Below are positions 18,952-28,079 of a DNA stretch of 64,000 bases, piece by piece (the first letter of the stretch is position 1; each line of letters begins with the position of its first letter). The notes beneath the pieces are model-generated. The model saw only the letters and a program-made list of their open reading frames with translations, was not told the DNA's origin and did no database searches. The stretch covers positions 1-64,000 of the forward strand of contig NZ_WPZQ01000008.1 of the NCBI RefSeq assembly GCF_013030265.1. Direction: 5' to 3'. This DNA comes from Ruegeria arenilitoris. GTDB lineage: Bacteria; Pseudomonadota; Alphaproteobacteria; Rhodobacterales; Rhodobacteraceae. The position numbers and the translations under genes are program-made.

Positions 18952-19545
18952 TTACTCTTCGGTGACTTTTAGCGGGAACCAGGGCGTCCAGCGGGGTATG
19001 GGCTCACCCCGGCCCGGGCAATCGGGGTAGATCACCCGCGCGCGCCAACTGTGATCCCCTGGCCCGAGGTGGCTGGGAATGCTGAGATGAACCGTAAAGC
19101 TCAAAGGGGTGCGCGTCAGTTCGATGTTGCCGCCAGTTGATGGATCAAACGAAACCGCGATGTTCTGCCCGGCCGAGGTTCTGACATAAGGCGTGATCGA
19201 GGATGGTGAACCACAGTTTTCCCCGTAGTCTGTCCGGGCCCCGTTTAGAACGTAGGTGCACCGATCCGGAGTGCAGTTCCCAATCTGGCGCGCGATCCTC
19301 TCATTCCACTCCACCACGCTTGGCGGTGGCATGTTGCGTTCAACCTCTTCCAGCCGATGGGCAATCTCGGTGATCCCGACAAAGTCTTGCACCGCTGCCT
19401 TGATGCCAGGGCCCAGAAACTGAACCCACCCCGCCCAAAGCAGGCTCCCCAACATCACCACGGCGCTCAGGATCTTGCGCCAATAGTCGAGGCTCTCACC
19501 GAACCGCACTGCCCGGTTCCCCATTTCCTGCTTGGTCATGACCAA
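18952..19545 (-). CDS. Phage protein with a membrane anchor and Cys-containing outer domain
   Basis: 197 residues: a cytoplasmic N-terminus, one membrane helix (about 27-48, SAVVMLGSLLWAGWVQFLG), a short predicted coiled coil (HRLEEVERNMPPPSVVEW) and a beta-rich domain with five Cys (CTPDRCTY, ENCGSP). It lies between tail-fibre and lysis genes and overlaps the preceding gene by 10 bp. It might act in lysis control or superinfection exclusion, but the function is not known. Confidence 0.55.
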   Translation of the reverse strand: MVMTKQEMGNRAVRFGESLDYWRKILSAVVMLGSLLWAGWVQFLGPGIKAAVQDFVGITEIAHRLEEVERNMPPPSVVEWNERIARQIGNCTPDRCTYVLNGARTDYGENCGSPSSITPYVRTSAGQNIAVSFDPSTGGNIELTRTPLSFTVHLSIPSHLGPGDHSWRARVIYPDCPGRGEPIPRWTPWFPLKVTEE

Positions 19546-19895
19546 TATGTGTCGCTCTGATAGTCAGCCGGGATCGGGTCCATTGCCTCGATCTGATCTG
19601 ACTTCGCTCGGATGACGGCGACTTGCGCCCAAATGGCGTGACCTGCATCCCATGCCGTCAGCTCCTCCGCCGACCAGTTGTCCCGCCCCTTCTCTGCGAG
19701 GATTGAGGCCTGAGCGATCAGGTTGCGCTGCTTCCACTCCGGAACAAAGCTCAGAATGCGGCGTTCCGCTTCCTGCTTCACCTGATCTGCCGTTACGCTT
19801 GCGGCTGCATCCTGCGTTGCCGCCCATTCCGCCTTGAGCTTCTTGGCCTCTGCCTTGGTGAGCTCGACCTCTTTGCCATCAACGATGCGTTTCAA
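19536..19895 (-). CDS. Phage protein following the tail fibre, possible fibre assembly factor
   Basis: 119 residues: a short N-terminal motif (MKRIVDGKEVELTKAEAKKL) followed by long amphipathic helices rich in Ala, Glu and Gln (QVKQEAERRILSFVPEWKQRN). Small helical proteins directly after tail-fibre genes in siphophages often help fibre assembly. No family was confirmed. Adjacent to and co-directional with the fibre gene. Confidence 0.45.
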   Translation of the reverse strand: MKRIVDGKEVELTKAEAKKLKAEWAATQDAAASVTADQVKQEAERRILSFVPEWKQRNLIAQASILAEKGRDNWSAEELTAWDAGHAIWAQVAVIRAKSDQIEAMDPIPADYQSDTYWS

Positions 19896-20609
19896 TTAGA
19901 CTCTCCCATACAAGCTGAATTTGCCAGAGAAGGTGTCGGCGTTCGGCATGAGCCGCACAGCATTGACCGCGGTTGAAGACACGCGATAGCCGCCAAATAC
20001 TCCCGACCGAAGGTCATTGGCGGGGGACATGCAAGTAAACTGGCTCTGAATGCCGGTTGGGCTTGCATCGCCGGGGTCAAAGATATCGATCCGCGCTCGG
20101 GCCGGAATGGTATTGTTGGATCCAGCGGTCACGATGACCGAACTATAGGCCGCCCCGGCAGCCTGAGGAACAGCGGCATCACCGTAGAGCGCCTCGTAAT
20201 GGTAGTCGGCAGCCCCCTCATCAAAGGCGCCTAATCCGCTTCCCGATGTCCGCATCTGCATGAAGCGGTCCGTATTCGAAAATACGAGGTCATTTGCGAT
20301 GATTTCGAAATGGGTGAACTCAGAGGTTGGCAACGAGAAGTCTACCGAAGCAACCGGAGATGCAGAACTGACGATGGTTTCCTTGATCTTGTTCATCAGC
20401 GGCGTCCAGCCCGTGTTGGCTGCATTCCGCTGTCGCAGCACTGCCGGATCCACGCTGGTATCGAACCAGAACATGCCCGGCACCTTCGGAGATGGTTCAA
20501 CCGGGCCCGAGCTGCTGCTTTGGATGGCTCCAAGAATTCCATTGAGCTGCTGCCTGAACGGACCACCTTCCTGGTTGTCGGTTGTCCAGTCATTAACCTG
20601 GGTCATCAA
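19896..20609 (-). CDS. Tail fibre / receptor-binding protein
   Basis: 237 residues. The first 60 (NQEGGPFRQQLNGILGAIQ, MFWFDTSVDPAVLRQRN) resemble the attachment part of short tail fibres; the rest is beta-rich with many Ser, Gly and Ala. It overlaps the J-like gene by 4 bp and sits at the end of the tail operon, where host-range genes are found. It probably determines adsorption specificity; the receptor is unknown. Confidence 0.6.
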   Translation of the reverse strand: MMTQVNDWTTDNQEGGPFRQQLNGILGAIQSSSSGPVEPSPKVPGMFWFDTSVDPAVLRQRNAANTGWTPLMNKIKETIVSSASPVASVDFSLPTSEFTHFEIIANDLVFSNTDRFMQMRTSGSGLGAFDEGAADYHYEALYGDAAVPQAAGAAYSSVIVTAGSNNTIPARARIDIFDPGDASPTGIQSQFTCMSPANDLRSGVFGGYRVSSTAVNAVRLMPNADTFSGKFSLYGRV

Positions 20610-23600
20610 ACTACCTCATCTGCATGTAATTGAAGCTTTGACACAAGCGGCGTTATGCCAGCGTCGAGTGTTTGCAGCCGCGCCCGGGCTTGGATGGCGC
20701 GCGCGTGAATTTCCGAATTGTCCAGCCTTCCCCACTCGGTCCAGTCCGGTGAGCCGGTTGGATCATCCGTGGTCGAACGCACTTCCATCACAACGTCCAC
20801 TTCAGCACCGGCTGCGCCGTCAAAATCGGCCCAGTCATCAATCTTTCCGGGGCGCTCATCGATCGTGTCGAAGATGTTTGACGCGGTAAGATCGATCTCG
20901 CTTCTCAGCCGCACATTCTTCGCAGCCCCGAAATCAAGCCCGGATGCGAACTCATAGAGGCCATAGACCTCTACGGATGCGCTGTTCTTCAGATAGTCGG
21001 TGGCAATAGGCCCGCTTTCGACCTGAGCGCCCCAGAGAAAGACGCCCGAGGTTCCGTCGCCGGTAAATGTCGCTTCAGCATCGGATGAGCAAACATTGAA
21101 ACGAACGACCGGCGCACCCGTATCGGCAACGGTTCGGGTGAAGGCACAGCGATACCAGCCATTGCCGGCAACGATGATCGACACCGCTCCGCCACCAACT
21201 ACAGACCCGGCTTCCCCATCAGCGAGGTTAAACCACGCGGTTCCCGTCGCAGTACCGTCAAACACCTCGATCGCGATCCAGTCGTACCCGCTCTGCTTTG
21301 CGTAAACACTTGCGGTATAGGTCGTGGATGCATCCAGTTCAGTGGCCTGATGAACGCTGTGTTTTGCGTTCGAAACAGATGGGATGACCTTCTCTGCCCT
21401 GTTGACCCCGTTCGGTGCATCCGTGGCATCTGGCGTCACCGAAACCTGTGACTTGATCCAATCGCTTTCTGTGAACACTTCGGTATGGGTCAACAGGTTC
21501 ACTGTCGGTGAGGTCCGTATGCCTCCGTAGGTGTCAATCTTCGAGATGGTATCGATCTCAGGCCAATCATCGATCTTGATCGAGCCGCCCAGTCGCAGGA
21601 ACCCTGCCTCACCTTTATAGACCCCGTTTTTTTGTCCTGAGAACTGTGGCTCGGCCACAAGGACATCAACGGGTGCAAATGCGATGGACTGCGCTCCCGA
21701 GGCCTTCACCTTTACTGGATCTGACAGGTTGCCCGTCAAATCCTCCGCCCGCAGTAAGTAGGTGCCGGGTTTGAGCGGAACAGCCGCAAGCGAACCATTC
21801 CCCGGCACCCGGTCCATGGAGTAGCTGGAGGACCAGAGGGGGTTGGCAGCGATTGAGTGTCGAATGACGATATTGCCACCAATCCGGACATCCAGTTCCG
21901 GATGAATATCCCATTTGATGAGGGCAAGCCCTCCCGCTGATTGCAGGTTTACCCCTGTCAGCGCGCCCGGTTTTACACCAAGCCCGAAGATCTCCCTCTT
22001 GACGCTTACGTAATCGGACGGGACGCCCAGTTGAGAGATCGCCATAACCCGCCAATCCCACACGCCCGGCTGCCAGTCCTTTACCTCAAGCGATGTATCC
22101 GGGGTCTGCCTCAATACCTGCCAGGTCGCTCCGTTATCGTTGCTGGCTTCGACCTGATACAGCTTTACAAAAGCGGAAGCGGCTGGTTCCCAAGCGATTT
22201 TCACCTGAACCTTCAGGCCGCCGCCCGTGCGGGTCTGATAGAGGTTTTCGAAAACCTCAAGGTTTGTCGGCGCCACGATGTCAAACGCGCTCGGCAGATT
22301 GGTTTTCGGGGCGGCCTGATAGATCTGAAACTCGCTTGCATGATGGTCATAGACCAGCGGAGAGGTTTCCCGCACAACGAGGCTGGGGACCAGGGCGTTA
22401 TCTTCAATACCCAGTGACATGGCCCGTACTTCGAACGGCTTTGTGGCAAATCCAAAACGCGCGTAATCGAGATTGATCACACTTCCGGTTGTGGCCTTCC
22501 ACATGCGCAGCTTACCCGGCACCGATACGGTTTGCTGTCGCCGCTGACGCTCAAGGTGTATCTTGGCGAGGCGTTGAGCCGCTGCCGCCGAGATCGTGAA
22601 CGGCAGAGAAATGTCAGTCCAGGATGCCTCTCCCCCGTCCTCAGCCACATAGGTCGCTGACTGATAGGCCGGGAAATCGTCAGGCTGCCAGTGATTGATG
22701 GGCGAGATGAACTGCCCGCGCACTCCGTTGAAATTCTCCTCTCTCGTAACCCGGGTCTGCAACTGAATGTTGCCGGAGAAATCATCCGGGCCAAATGTCC
22801 GAGTGGGAATGCGGTAGGCACCGGCGTAGATATGCCACTGCCCCGCTTGCCAGGCCACCTGCCCGGCCATGGCTGTGAGCATGGCCTCGATGTTCGTCTT
22901 GGGCGACTGATCCAGTGTCAGAACACCGTTGCACCGATACCGGACATCTGTTCCGCCACCGACTTCCTGAACGGTCTCATAACAGACATTGGCCGCCGCA
23001 ATCAGGGAAGCCGTGCTAATCCCGTCTTCCGCGCCTATCCCGGCACCGATTCCATAGTGGGTGAGCGACATATAATCTGCGACGCAGAGCGCGGCATTGT
23101 CCGTATAACCGCGCTGCTGGGTTCGGGGATCATAGATGTCATCCTTGCCCTCGATATCGCAGGTGATGTTCGGGATGCCGTTCGGGTATACATGTGGATC
23201 ATAGGACAGCGAAACATAGATATAGGCGCAGCCGGTAAAGCGATGCAGGTCCGTCCACCACCCCTTCAACTTTGCGAGCAGATCCGGAATGGCAGTCTGA
23301 CCCGGAGTGCCGAGGCGCCGAATGCAATAAGCCCGCTCATTAAATCTTCCAATGGCTCTATCCTGACCCTCAGGAATGACCAGCTCGCCGTCGAAATAAA
23401 TATTCCCGATTTTCCTGACCTGATGCCCGGCGAGAACAATGATCATCTCAAGCACCGCATTGGGCGGAGCTTTGTGCCAGTGCCCGGGCGTTGTATGCAT
23501 GAACACCACGGTTCCGCCTTTGCGCGACTGACCATACACAATCTCACGCGGTGCGACCGGTTGTCTGGACGTTACCTGACGGCCACGAACAGGGTTTTCC

Positions 23601-23722
23601 GGTTTCGGCATCAATGCTCTTGCAGCCGCTGACAACAACAGTGATCCGCCCAGTTTCACAAGTGCCGCTGCAAAAGCGCTCTTTGCGGCAAATGCGGCAA
23701 TGGCCGCGCCTACTGGTGGCAA
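20606..23722 (-). CDS. Tail tip / host-specificity protein, lambda J-like
   Basis: 1038 residues. The N-terminus has a hydrophobic Ala-rich segment, then a tip domain (NPVRGRQVTSRQPVAPREIVYG, VVFMHTTPGHWH). Residues about 490-650 look like fibronectin type III modules, and about 740-880 look like a carbohydrate-binding or jelly-roll module (TYTASVYAKQSGYDWIAIEV). The C-terminal section holds short beta segments. Lambda J contacts the receptor and closes the tail tip. It sits after the tip-assembly genes, as in lambda. Confidence 0.8.
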   Translation of the reverse strand: MPPVGAAIAAFAAKSAFAAALVKLGGSLLLSAAARALMPKPENPVRGRQVTSRQPVAPREIVYGQSRKGGTVVFMHTTPGHWHKAPPNAVLEMIIVLAGHQVRKIGNIYFDGELVIPEGQDRAIGRFNERAYCIRRLGTPGQTAIPDLLAKLKGWWTDLHRFTGCAYIYVSLSYDPHVYPNGIPNITCDIEGKDDIYDPRTQQRGYTDNAALCVADYMSLTHYGIGAGIGAEDGISTASLIAAANVCYETVQEVGGGTDVRYRCNGVLTLDQSPKTNIEAMLTAMAGQVAWQAGQWHIYAGAYRIPTRTFGPDDFSGNIQLQTRVTREENFNGVRGQFISPINHWQPDDFPAYQSATYVAEDGGEASWTDISLPFTISAAAAQRLAKIHLERQRRQQTVSVPGKLRMWKATTGSVINLDYARFGFATKPFEVRAMSLGIEDNALVPSLVVRETSPLVYDHHASEFQIYQAAPKTNLPSAFDIVAPTNLEVFENLYQTRTGGGLKVQVKIAWEPAASAFVKLYQVEASNDNGATWQVLRQTPDTSLEVKDWQPGVWDWRVMAISQLGVPSDYVSVKREIFGLGVKPGALTGVNLQSAGGLALIKWDIHPELDVRIGGNIVIRHSIAANPLWSSSYSMDRVPGNGSLAAVPLKPGTYLLRAEDLTGNLSDPVKVKASGAQSIAFAPVDVLVAEPQFSGQKNGVYKGEAGFLRLGGSIKIDDWPEIDTISKIDTYGGIRTSPTVNLLTHTEVFTESDWIKSQVSVTPDATDAPNGVNRAEKVIPSVSNAKHSVHQATELDASTTYTASVYAKQSGYDWIAIEVFDGTATGTAWFNLADGEAGSVVGGGAVSIIVAGNGWYRCAFTRTVADTGAPVVRFNVCSSDAEATFTGDGTSGVFLWGAQVESGPIATDYLKNSASVEVYGLYEFASGLDFGAAKNVRLRSEIDLTASNIFDTIDERPGKIDDWADFDGAAGAEVDVVMEVRSTTDDPTGSPDWTEWGRLDNSEIHARAIQARARLQTLDAGITPLVSKLQLHADEVV

Positions 23723-23723
23723 A

Positions 23724-24128
23724 TCAAACCCTCCATGCGACCTGACATTCCGTCAGTGGAATCGCAGACAACCCGGTCTCTGACAGGCAAAAAACCTCAG
23801 AGCCGACACACACCCCCAGCGCCTGCGAACTGTGCAACACAATGTCACCGCGTTGGGCGAACAAAGGGGTTTGAAGCGGCTCGCCGAGAAAGTAAGTCAC
23901 CGCGCCCTCCATTGTGTTCGCCCCGGTCTTTCGGCACATCGCGACGAGCGATCCGTTTGCCGTCCGATACCCCTTCGGCAGATCAAGCGTGTTTCCGGTC
24001 AGGGTCTGCACGATATCCGCTGCCCATGTTCCACAATCATGGCTGCCCCATTTGAATGGCCGTGCACGCGCGCTTTCGATCTCAGCCTGCAAACGCAGCG
24101 GCCAATCCTCGAACCTCACTGTCCCCAT
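23724..24128 (-). CDS. Tail assembly NlpC/P60-like protein (DUF6950-type, gpK analogue)
   Basis: 134 residues. WGSHDCGTWAADIVQ gives a Cys in the position of the NlpC/P60 nucleophile; the later GDIVLHSSQALGVCVG contains the matching His region. Such proteins occur between DUF2163-type and J-type genes in Rhodobacter phages and gene transfer agents, and may open peptidoglycan during entry or mature the tail tip. It overlaps the upstream gene by 13 bp. Confidence 0.65.
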   Translation of the reverse strand: MGTVRFEDWPLRLQAEIESARARPFKWGSHDCGTWAADIVQTLTGNTLDLPKGYRTANGSLVAMCRKTGANTMEGAVTYFLGEPLQTPLFAQRGDIVLHSSQALGVCVGSEVFCLSETGLSAIPLTECQVAWRV

Positions 24129-24673
24129 GAGATTGACCTGTCCTGCAGCCAGGTCACAGCCTCGAAACCTCGGTCGGACGGATCAAACAACCTCTGGCTT
24201 TCATGGGTGTACCGGAACTCACGTGGCCGCTGCAGATCAATCAGGCGGCTTTCGTAAGTGATGGTTATGTGACATGTTTGTTCGCCATCTTCGATATTGG
24301 GAACATCAAGACGACCCGCGAAGGACTGAACCGGATCCGCAATGACTGAACCATCGGTGGCAAGAAGACCGATATAAACCTTTCCCGGCATCCCTTGTCG
24401 CGCATCATCGATTACCAGTGACACCATGGAAGACGGCACACCTGAGATGGTTAACTCCAGGCCGCTCGCTATGACGTCCGTCGTTTCTTCAATCTCGCTT
24501 GCACTTATAAGGCTCCCGGCGCCCAGCCAGATCTGCCCATTCCACGTGACCTCACGCTTACCGGTCCAAAGATAGATAGTGCCGCTCGGAAACTGTCCTT
24601 CGAAGAAAGCACAGGGCTTCAGGTTCGGATCATCCAGAGCAGCTTCAAAAGCCGCGGACATGTTGCGAGTCAT
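24116..24673 (-). CDS. Minor tail protein (DUF2163-like, baseplate hub)
   Basis: 185 residues, beta-rich. Segments YLWTGKREVTWNGQIWLGAG and a C-terminal YTHESQRLFDPSDRGFEAV (motif RLFDPSDxGFExV) fit the DUF2163/BR0599 group of tail proteins. In phages with this order the gene follows the minor tail protein and precedes the K-like peptidase and J. Start overlaps the upstream stop (24670). Role: tail tip assembly. Confidence 0.65.
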   Translation of the reverse strand: MTRNMSAAFEAALDDPNLKPCAFFEGQFPSGTIYLWTGKREVTWNGQIWLGAGSLISASEIEETTDVIASGLELTISGVPSSMVSLVIDDARQGMPGKVYIGLLATDGSVIADPVQSFAGRLDVPNIEDGEQTCHITITYESRLIDLQRPREFRYTHESQRLFDPSDRGFEAVTWLQDRSISWGQ

Positions 24674-25260
24674 ATTGCCTCCCGAGCCGTGAAACTGAAC
24701 TGATACTTGTCGTATGGCCGGATCCGGGTCGGCACCGGAGAGGTCAACCGAAGCAGAACCTTCGGGTTCACAACTTCAAGCGACGCATCATCAGCCGGAG
24801 AAGATCTCAGAGCCGGAACAAACTCCAGTGTCGCAGCCCCGCTGCTGGGTTGGACATCAGCAGTCAGTTGGTAGAATTCGGTCGCCAATCCGCTTCCCAG
24901 AGAGAAGAAGTCACCGTCTCTCAGACCAGCTGCACTCCACCCGTCCGTGTCCAGAGTGTTTCCGGATTGCCCCGCTCCCCTGACCAGTGGCGAGCCATAG
25001 TTGCCGGTCTGATCTATGGATGGATCTACGAACAGAAATGGTGTGACGGGACCCCGTAGCCTTGCAAAGAACGAGGACAGGGATCTGCCGTCTCGTTGCC
25101 CGAGACGCAGTGCCACCTCGATATTATAGTCCCACCATTCACCGCCCCAGTCCTGTACGTCCTGACTACCGGTAAAGGGGGATGTGACGGGCGTAGCGGC
25201 GACAGCGAGGGTTCGGTCTGCATCACGTACAATACCAGTCGGGAATACGGGAACAGTCAA
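24670..25260 (-). CDS. Minor tail protein (DUF2460-like / distal tail)
   Basis: 196 residues, beta-rich. The pattern DWGGEWWDYNIEVALRLGQ and the segment RIRPYDKYQFSFTAREAI fit a distal tail protein that attaches after the tape measure. It starts inside the stop of the tape measure gene (4-bp overlap), as usual in a tightly packed tail operon. Confidence 0.55.
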   Translation of the reverse strand: MTVPVFPTGIVRDADRTLAVAATPVTSPFTGSQDVQDWGGEWWDYNIEVALRLGQRDGRSLSSFFARLRGPVTPFLFVDPSIDQTGNYGSPLVRGAGQSGNTLDTDGWSAAGLRDGDFFSLGSGLATEFYQLTADVQPSSGAATLEFVPALRSSPADDASLEVVNPKVLLRLTSPVPTRIRPYDKYQFSFTAREAI

Positions 25261-27344
25261 GCCCGCACCCCACGACGTCTCATCTGTTGCCCATATGCGA
25301 AACTACCCTTGTAGATACTTGGCAGCATCGCAGCCAGCTTCTGCTCGATCTGCTCCGCTACACCCATCTGGGCTCCGCGGGCGTCAATCGAAATGCTCAT
25401 GCCGTCACCGCGCCCCGGTGATGCTCCATTTGCGTGTCCCTGCGCAACCTCCTGCTTGGACCAGATGCGCTCATACCGCTGGGCAATCACGGGAACTTCA
25501 TCCGGCTTCAATCCCGGCCAACCGCCACCATGGAACCGCTGTGCCCCGGCAAAGGCAACGGCCGGTACCTGACGCGTCATTCCGCCAGCACCAACTGTTC
25601 CGCCAACGTGCATGATACTCCCCAGCAGCTTGCCGAAGAATCCACCGCCCGAACCGCCACCCAACCCTGACAAGGCCTGAGCCAGCGGGCCCAATACGCC
25701 CGACTTGAACTGCAGCAAGGCAAAATCGGCGATCATCGACCGGATCAGGCCACGGAAATCAACCTTCCCGCCCTCTGCAAATTTCCGAAAAGCGCTTTCA
25801 GCAGACTGAAACCCGTTGACCATGGCATCGCCGACACCTTTGCCCCAATCGCTTGCGTTGCGAGCATATTCACTCAAGGCGTCTCTGGCTGCGTCCCAGC
25901 CCTCTTTGGCCTGTTCGCCAGCCTTGCGCCCTGCTCCGCCTGCCTTTTTCTGGTCCTCAGACAACCGGTTCAAAGCGTTGCTGGTGGCTCTTTCCTTGAT
26001 GCTCTCAAAGAGATCACCCAGCGGATTCTCATTCACGGTATCTTTTACGGTTTTTCCGAAGTTGCTCCACGCTGTCGAAGCCCGACCCGCGGCTTCCTGG
26101 CTGGCTTCAAATGCGTCGCCGCTCTTCTTGCTCAGCGTATCCAGAATGCCGGAGAAGTTGTCGGTGCTCAGGTTCGTGTCAAAAACACTGTTGAGACCTT
26201 CGGCAACTCCGTTCACCGCCCGGCTTACATACCAGACCATGTCGTGCATCTTTGTGACCACATAGGACACGGCGAGGGAGAATGCGGCCCTGAAGTATTC
26301 CGGGATCGTATCCGCTGCAGTCTTTATCCCCAGCGCAGTGATTTTCATGGTGTTGAGGATGAGATTGCCAGCCGCAATGGCGCCATCAACCACCCAACCC
26401 CAGACCGTTGAGAACCACCCGGATATCTGCTCGATCGCGGGCCGAAGGACCGAATAGAGCCCGTCGCGTATGGTTTGCCACACCGCCAGCGCGGTGTCTC
26501 CGAACGTGACAGTGACATCAGAGGTCTTGTTGATCTCCCCGGTCATGCTGCCGATAACAGCACTGAAGGCTCCGGCAACCGCCAAGACAGGCCAGAACTT
26601 GCGAACCAGCCCGCCGACAAGGTTTCCGATGTCCTGTAGCGCAGCGCCAACCCCACCGTTTCCAAAGCCGTAAATCTGGGCAATCTGGGTGCCCTGCTGT
26701 GCCATGACCACAAACGGGTTCATGCCACTGATCAACGAAACGCCAATATCATTAGCCTGATAGAACATCTGCTGCGTCCGCAGCATGCCAACCCGGGTCG
26801 CTGCTGACATGCCATTAATCGCAACGGTTCGCCCCTTGAGTGCAGCGATACTCTCCAGCGAAGCCCGCCTCTCCCGTTGAATGGCGGCCGCCATTTCATC
26901 CGCGGTCAGGGCACCCTGCAACTGAGCCGCCTTGACCTCGGAAACTGCGGTTCGGTAACGCTGGATCTCGGCATATACCGGATTGTACTTGGCACGCAGC
27001 TGATCGAGCGCTTGTCCCTGTTGAAGATACTCAGCCGTTGTTTTGCCGATTGCCGGTGTGACACCTGTCAGACGGTTGATCTGGTCAACCATGGGTGACG
27101 CAGCAGCAGCCGATGTTCGCATCGCCGAGGCACTGTTTTCCGCTTTTACTGAGAGTTCCTCAAAGGACTGCCTGGCGCGAGCCGCCGCAACCTCGACGGA
27201 CTGCATTCCCGCTTCAGCAGGATCTGCATTCGCCGCAATACCAACAAGCGCCTCCTTGCCAGCACTGCCGATTGCGACAAACTCGCCTTTGAGCTGCTGT
27301 CCACCCACAGCCGCGAGGCGGACAGAAACACGCTTTTCCGCCAT
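25257..27344 (-). CDS. Tail tape measure protein
   Basis: 695 residues, short for a tape measure protein. Long helical N-terminal region rich in Ala, Gln and Glu, two or more hydrophobic segments around residues 240-350 (FWPVLAVAGAFSAVIGSM), a second helical stretch, and a Gly-rich C-terminus (LGGGSGGGFFGKLLGSI). Its position after the tail chaperone frameshift pair and before the minor tail proteins is diagnostic. The length suggests a tail of about 100 nm if the usual 0.15 nm per residue holds. Confidence 0.85.
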   Translation of the reverse strand: MAEKRVSVRLAAVGGQQLKGEFVAIGSAGKEALVGIAANADPAEAGMQSVEVAAARARQSFEELSVKAENSASAMRTSAAAASPMVDQINRLTGVTPAIGKTTAEYLQQGQALDQLRAKYNPVYAEIQRYRTAVSEVKAAQLQGALTADEMAAAIQRERRASLESIAALKGRTVAINGMSAATRVGMLRTQQMFYQANDIGVSLISGMNPFVVMAQQGTQIAQIYGFGNGGVGAALQDIGNLVGGLVRKFWPVLAVAGAFSAVIGSMTGEINKTSDVTVTFGDTALAVWQTIRDGLYSVLRPAIEQISGWFSTVWGWVVDGAIAAGNLILNTMKITALGIKTAADTIPEYFRAAFSLAVSYVVTKMHDMVWYVSRAVNGVAEGLNSVFDTNLSTDNFSGILDTLSKKSGDAFEASQEAAGRASTAWSNFGKTVKDTVNENPLGDLFESIKERATSNALNRLSEDQKKAGGAGRKAGEQAKEGWDAARDALSEYARNASDWGKGVGDAMVNGFQSAESAFRKFAEGGKVDFRGLIRSMIADFALLQFKSGVLGPLAQALSGLGGGSGGGFFGKLLGSIMHVGGTVGAGGMTRQVPAVAFAGAQRFHGGGWPGLKPDEVPVIAQRYERIWSKQEVAQGHANGASPGRGDGMSISIDARGAQMGVAEQIEQKLAAMLPSIYKGSFAYGQQMRRRGVRA

Positions 27345-27345
27345 A

Positions 27346-28070
27346 TCAGGACTCTCTCATTTGTTCGTTGATTTTCCCGCAGGCAATGGCTTCGACATCC
27401 GGCAGGATCAGCGCCACAACGGTTGTGTTCACACCCAGGGCTTCAGCCAGACGCAGCGCTGCTGCCTGATTAAACCCGAGAGCGGATGTGCCCTGTGACG
27501 TGGCAATGAATTGAATCTGGCTCTCCAATCTCAGAACCAGATCCCAGACCCGCTTTCCCTCTAGGGTTTGCGGGCGGTTTTCTTTCTTCGGGCACTCTTG
27601 GCAGACGGACGGGCACGCTTCGCAGTACTGGGCGCCGCCGCCGAAGTGCCAGTCGGCGAGGGCGCAGAGGCGTTTTTTTCCGCGCTGAGCACATCGCTCA
27701 GCCCCAACCAGCGCGCCATGTATCCCTGATCCCAGGCACTCGCGAGCGCCGGCATCCGCAGCGTGGCGTTGATGTAATCTGCATCCACAGGCGCAGGATT
27801 TCCTTTGTCATCCTCGATGCCTTCCCAGTCGGTGATCACCAGCTCCGCAACAACAAGGTTCATGGTCTTACCCAGCAGACGCTGAAGTTCCGCCATCCTG
27901 TCGATGTCATCGGCGGCTGTGGCCTCATCGATCTCAAGGTTCAGCGCAACGATCCGATCGTCCTGCGCCGCCTGTTCAAAGACCAGGTCCAGAGCGGGTT
28001 CAGCCAGCACCCGGATATGACCCGGAACAAGATCATACCACTCCGCTTTCGGATTGAGAGAAATACGCAT
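27346..28070 (-). CDS. Tail assembly chaperone fusion (gpGT-like) made by -1 frameshift
   Basis: The 0-frame protein stops at 27561, but the -1 frame after A AAA AAC (27678-27672) is open without interruption to the TGA at 27346-27348. Slippage there would give a 241-residue fusion: 133 residues from the G-like gene plus 108 new ones. The extension holds a Cys cluster (YCEACPSVCQECP), then a helical segment that in isolation looks like a small separate gene from a TTG at 27528. In lambda the G and GT products, made the same way, chaperone tape measure and tail tube assembly. Position between tail tube and tape measure is correct. Confidence 0.75.
27561..28070 (-). CDS. Tail assembly chaperone, unshifted product (gpG-like)
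   Basis: 169 residues. Helical core (ILRV-type segment HIRVLAEPALDLVFEQAAQD, DDIDRMAELQRLLGKTMN), then a basic Ala/Ser/Lys-rich tail (KRARPSAKSARRKKTARKP) translated only when no frameshift occurs. Members lie between the tail tube and tape measure genes. The ratio of this form to the fusion usually matters for assembly. Family assigned from context and the frameshift. Confidence 0.65.
   Translation of the reverse strand: MRISLNPKAEWYDLVPGHIRVLAEPALDLVFEQAAQDDRIVALNLEIDEATAADDIDRMAELQRLLGKTMNLVVAELVITDWEGIEDDKGNPAPVDADYINATLRMPALASAWDQGYMARWLGLSDVLSAEKNASAPSPTGTSAAAPSTAKRARPSAKSARRKKTARKP
27672..27678 (-). promoter_or_regulatory. Slippery heptamer A AAA AAC for -1 ribosomal frameshift
   Basis: The minus strand reads GA A AAA AAC GCC in the 0 frame (codons GAA AAA AAC, residues EKN). 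This is a canonical X XXY YYZ site. Both frames are open around it and the -1 frame stays open to the end of the next reading frame. No downstream pseudoknot was modelled. Confidence 0.8.
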
Positions 28071-28079
28071 CAGCGCTCC

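Noticed and set aside
27346-27528. Independent small gene after the tail chaperone
   Set aside because: It is the tail of the -1 frame of the chaperone gene; its only start is a TTG without a ribosome site.
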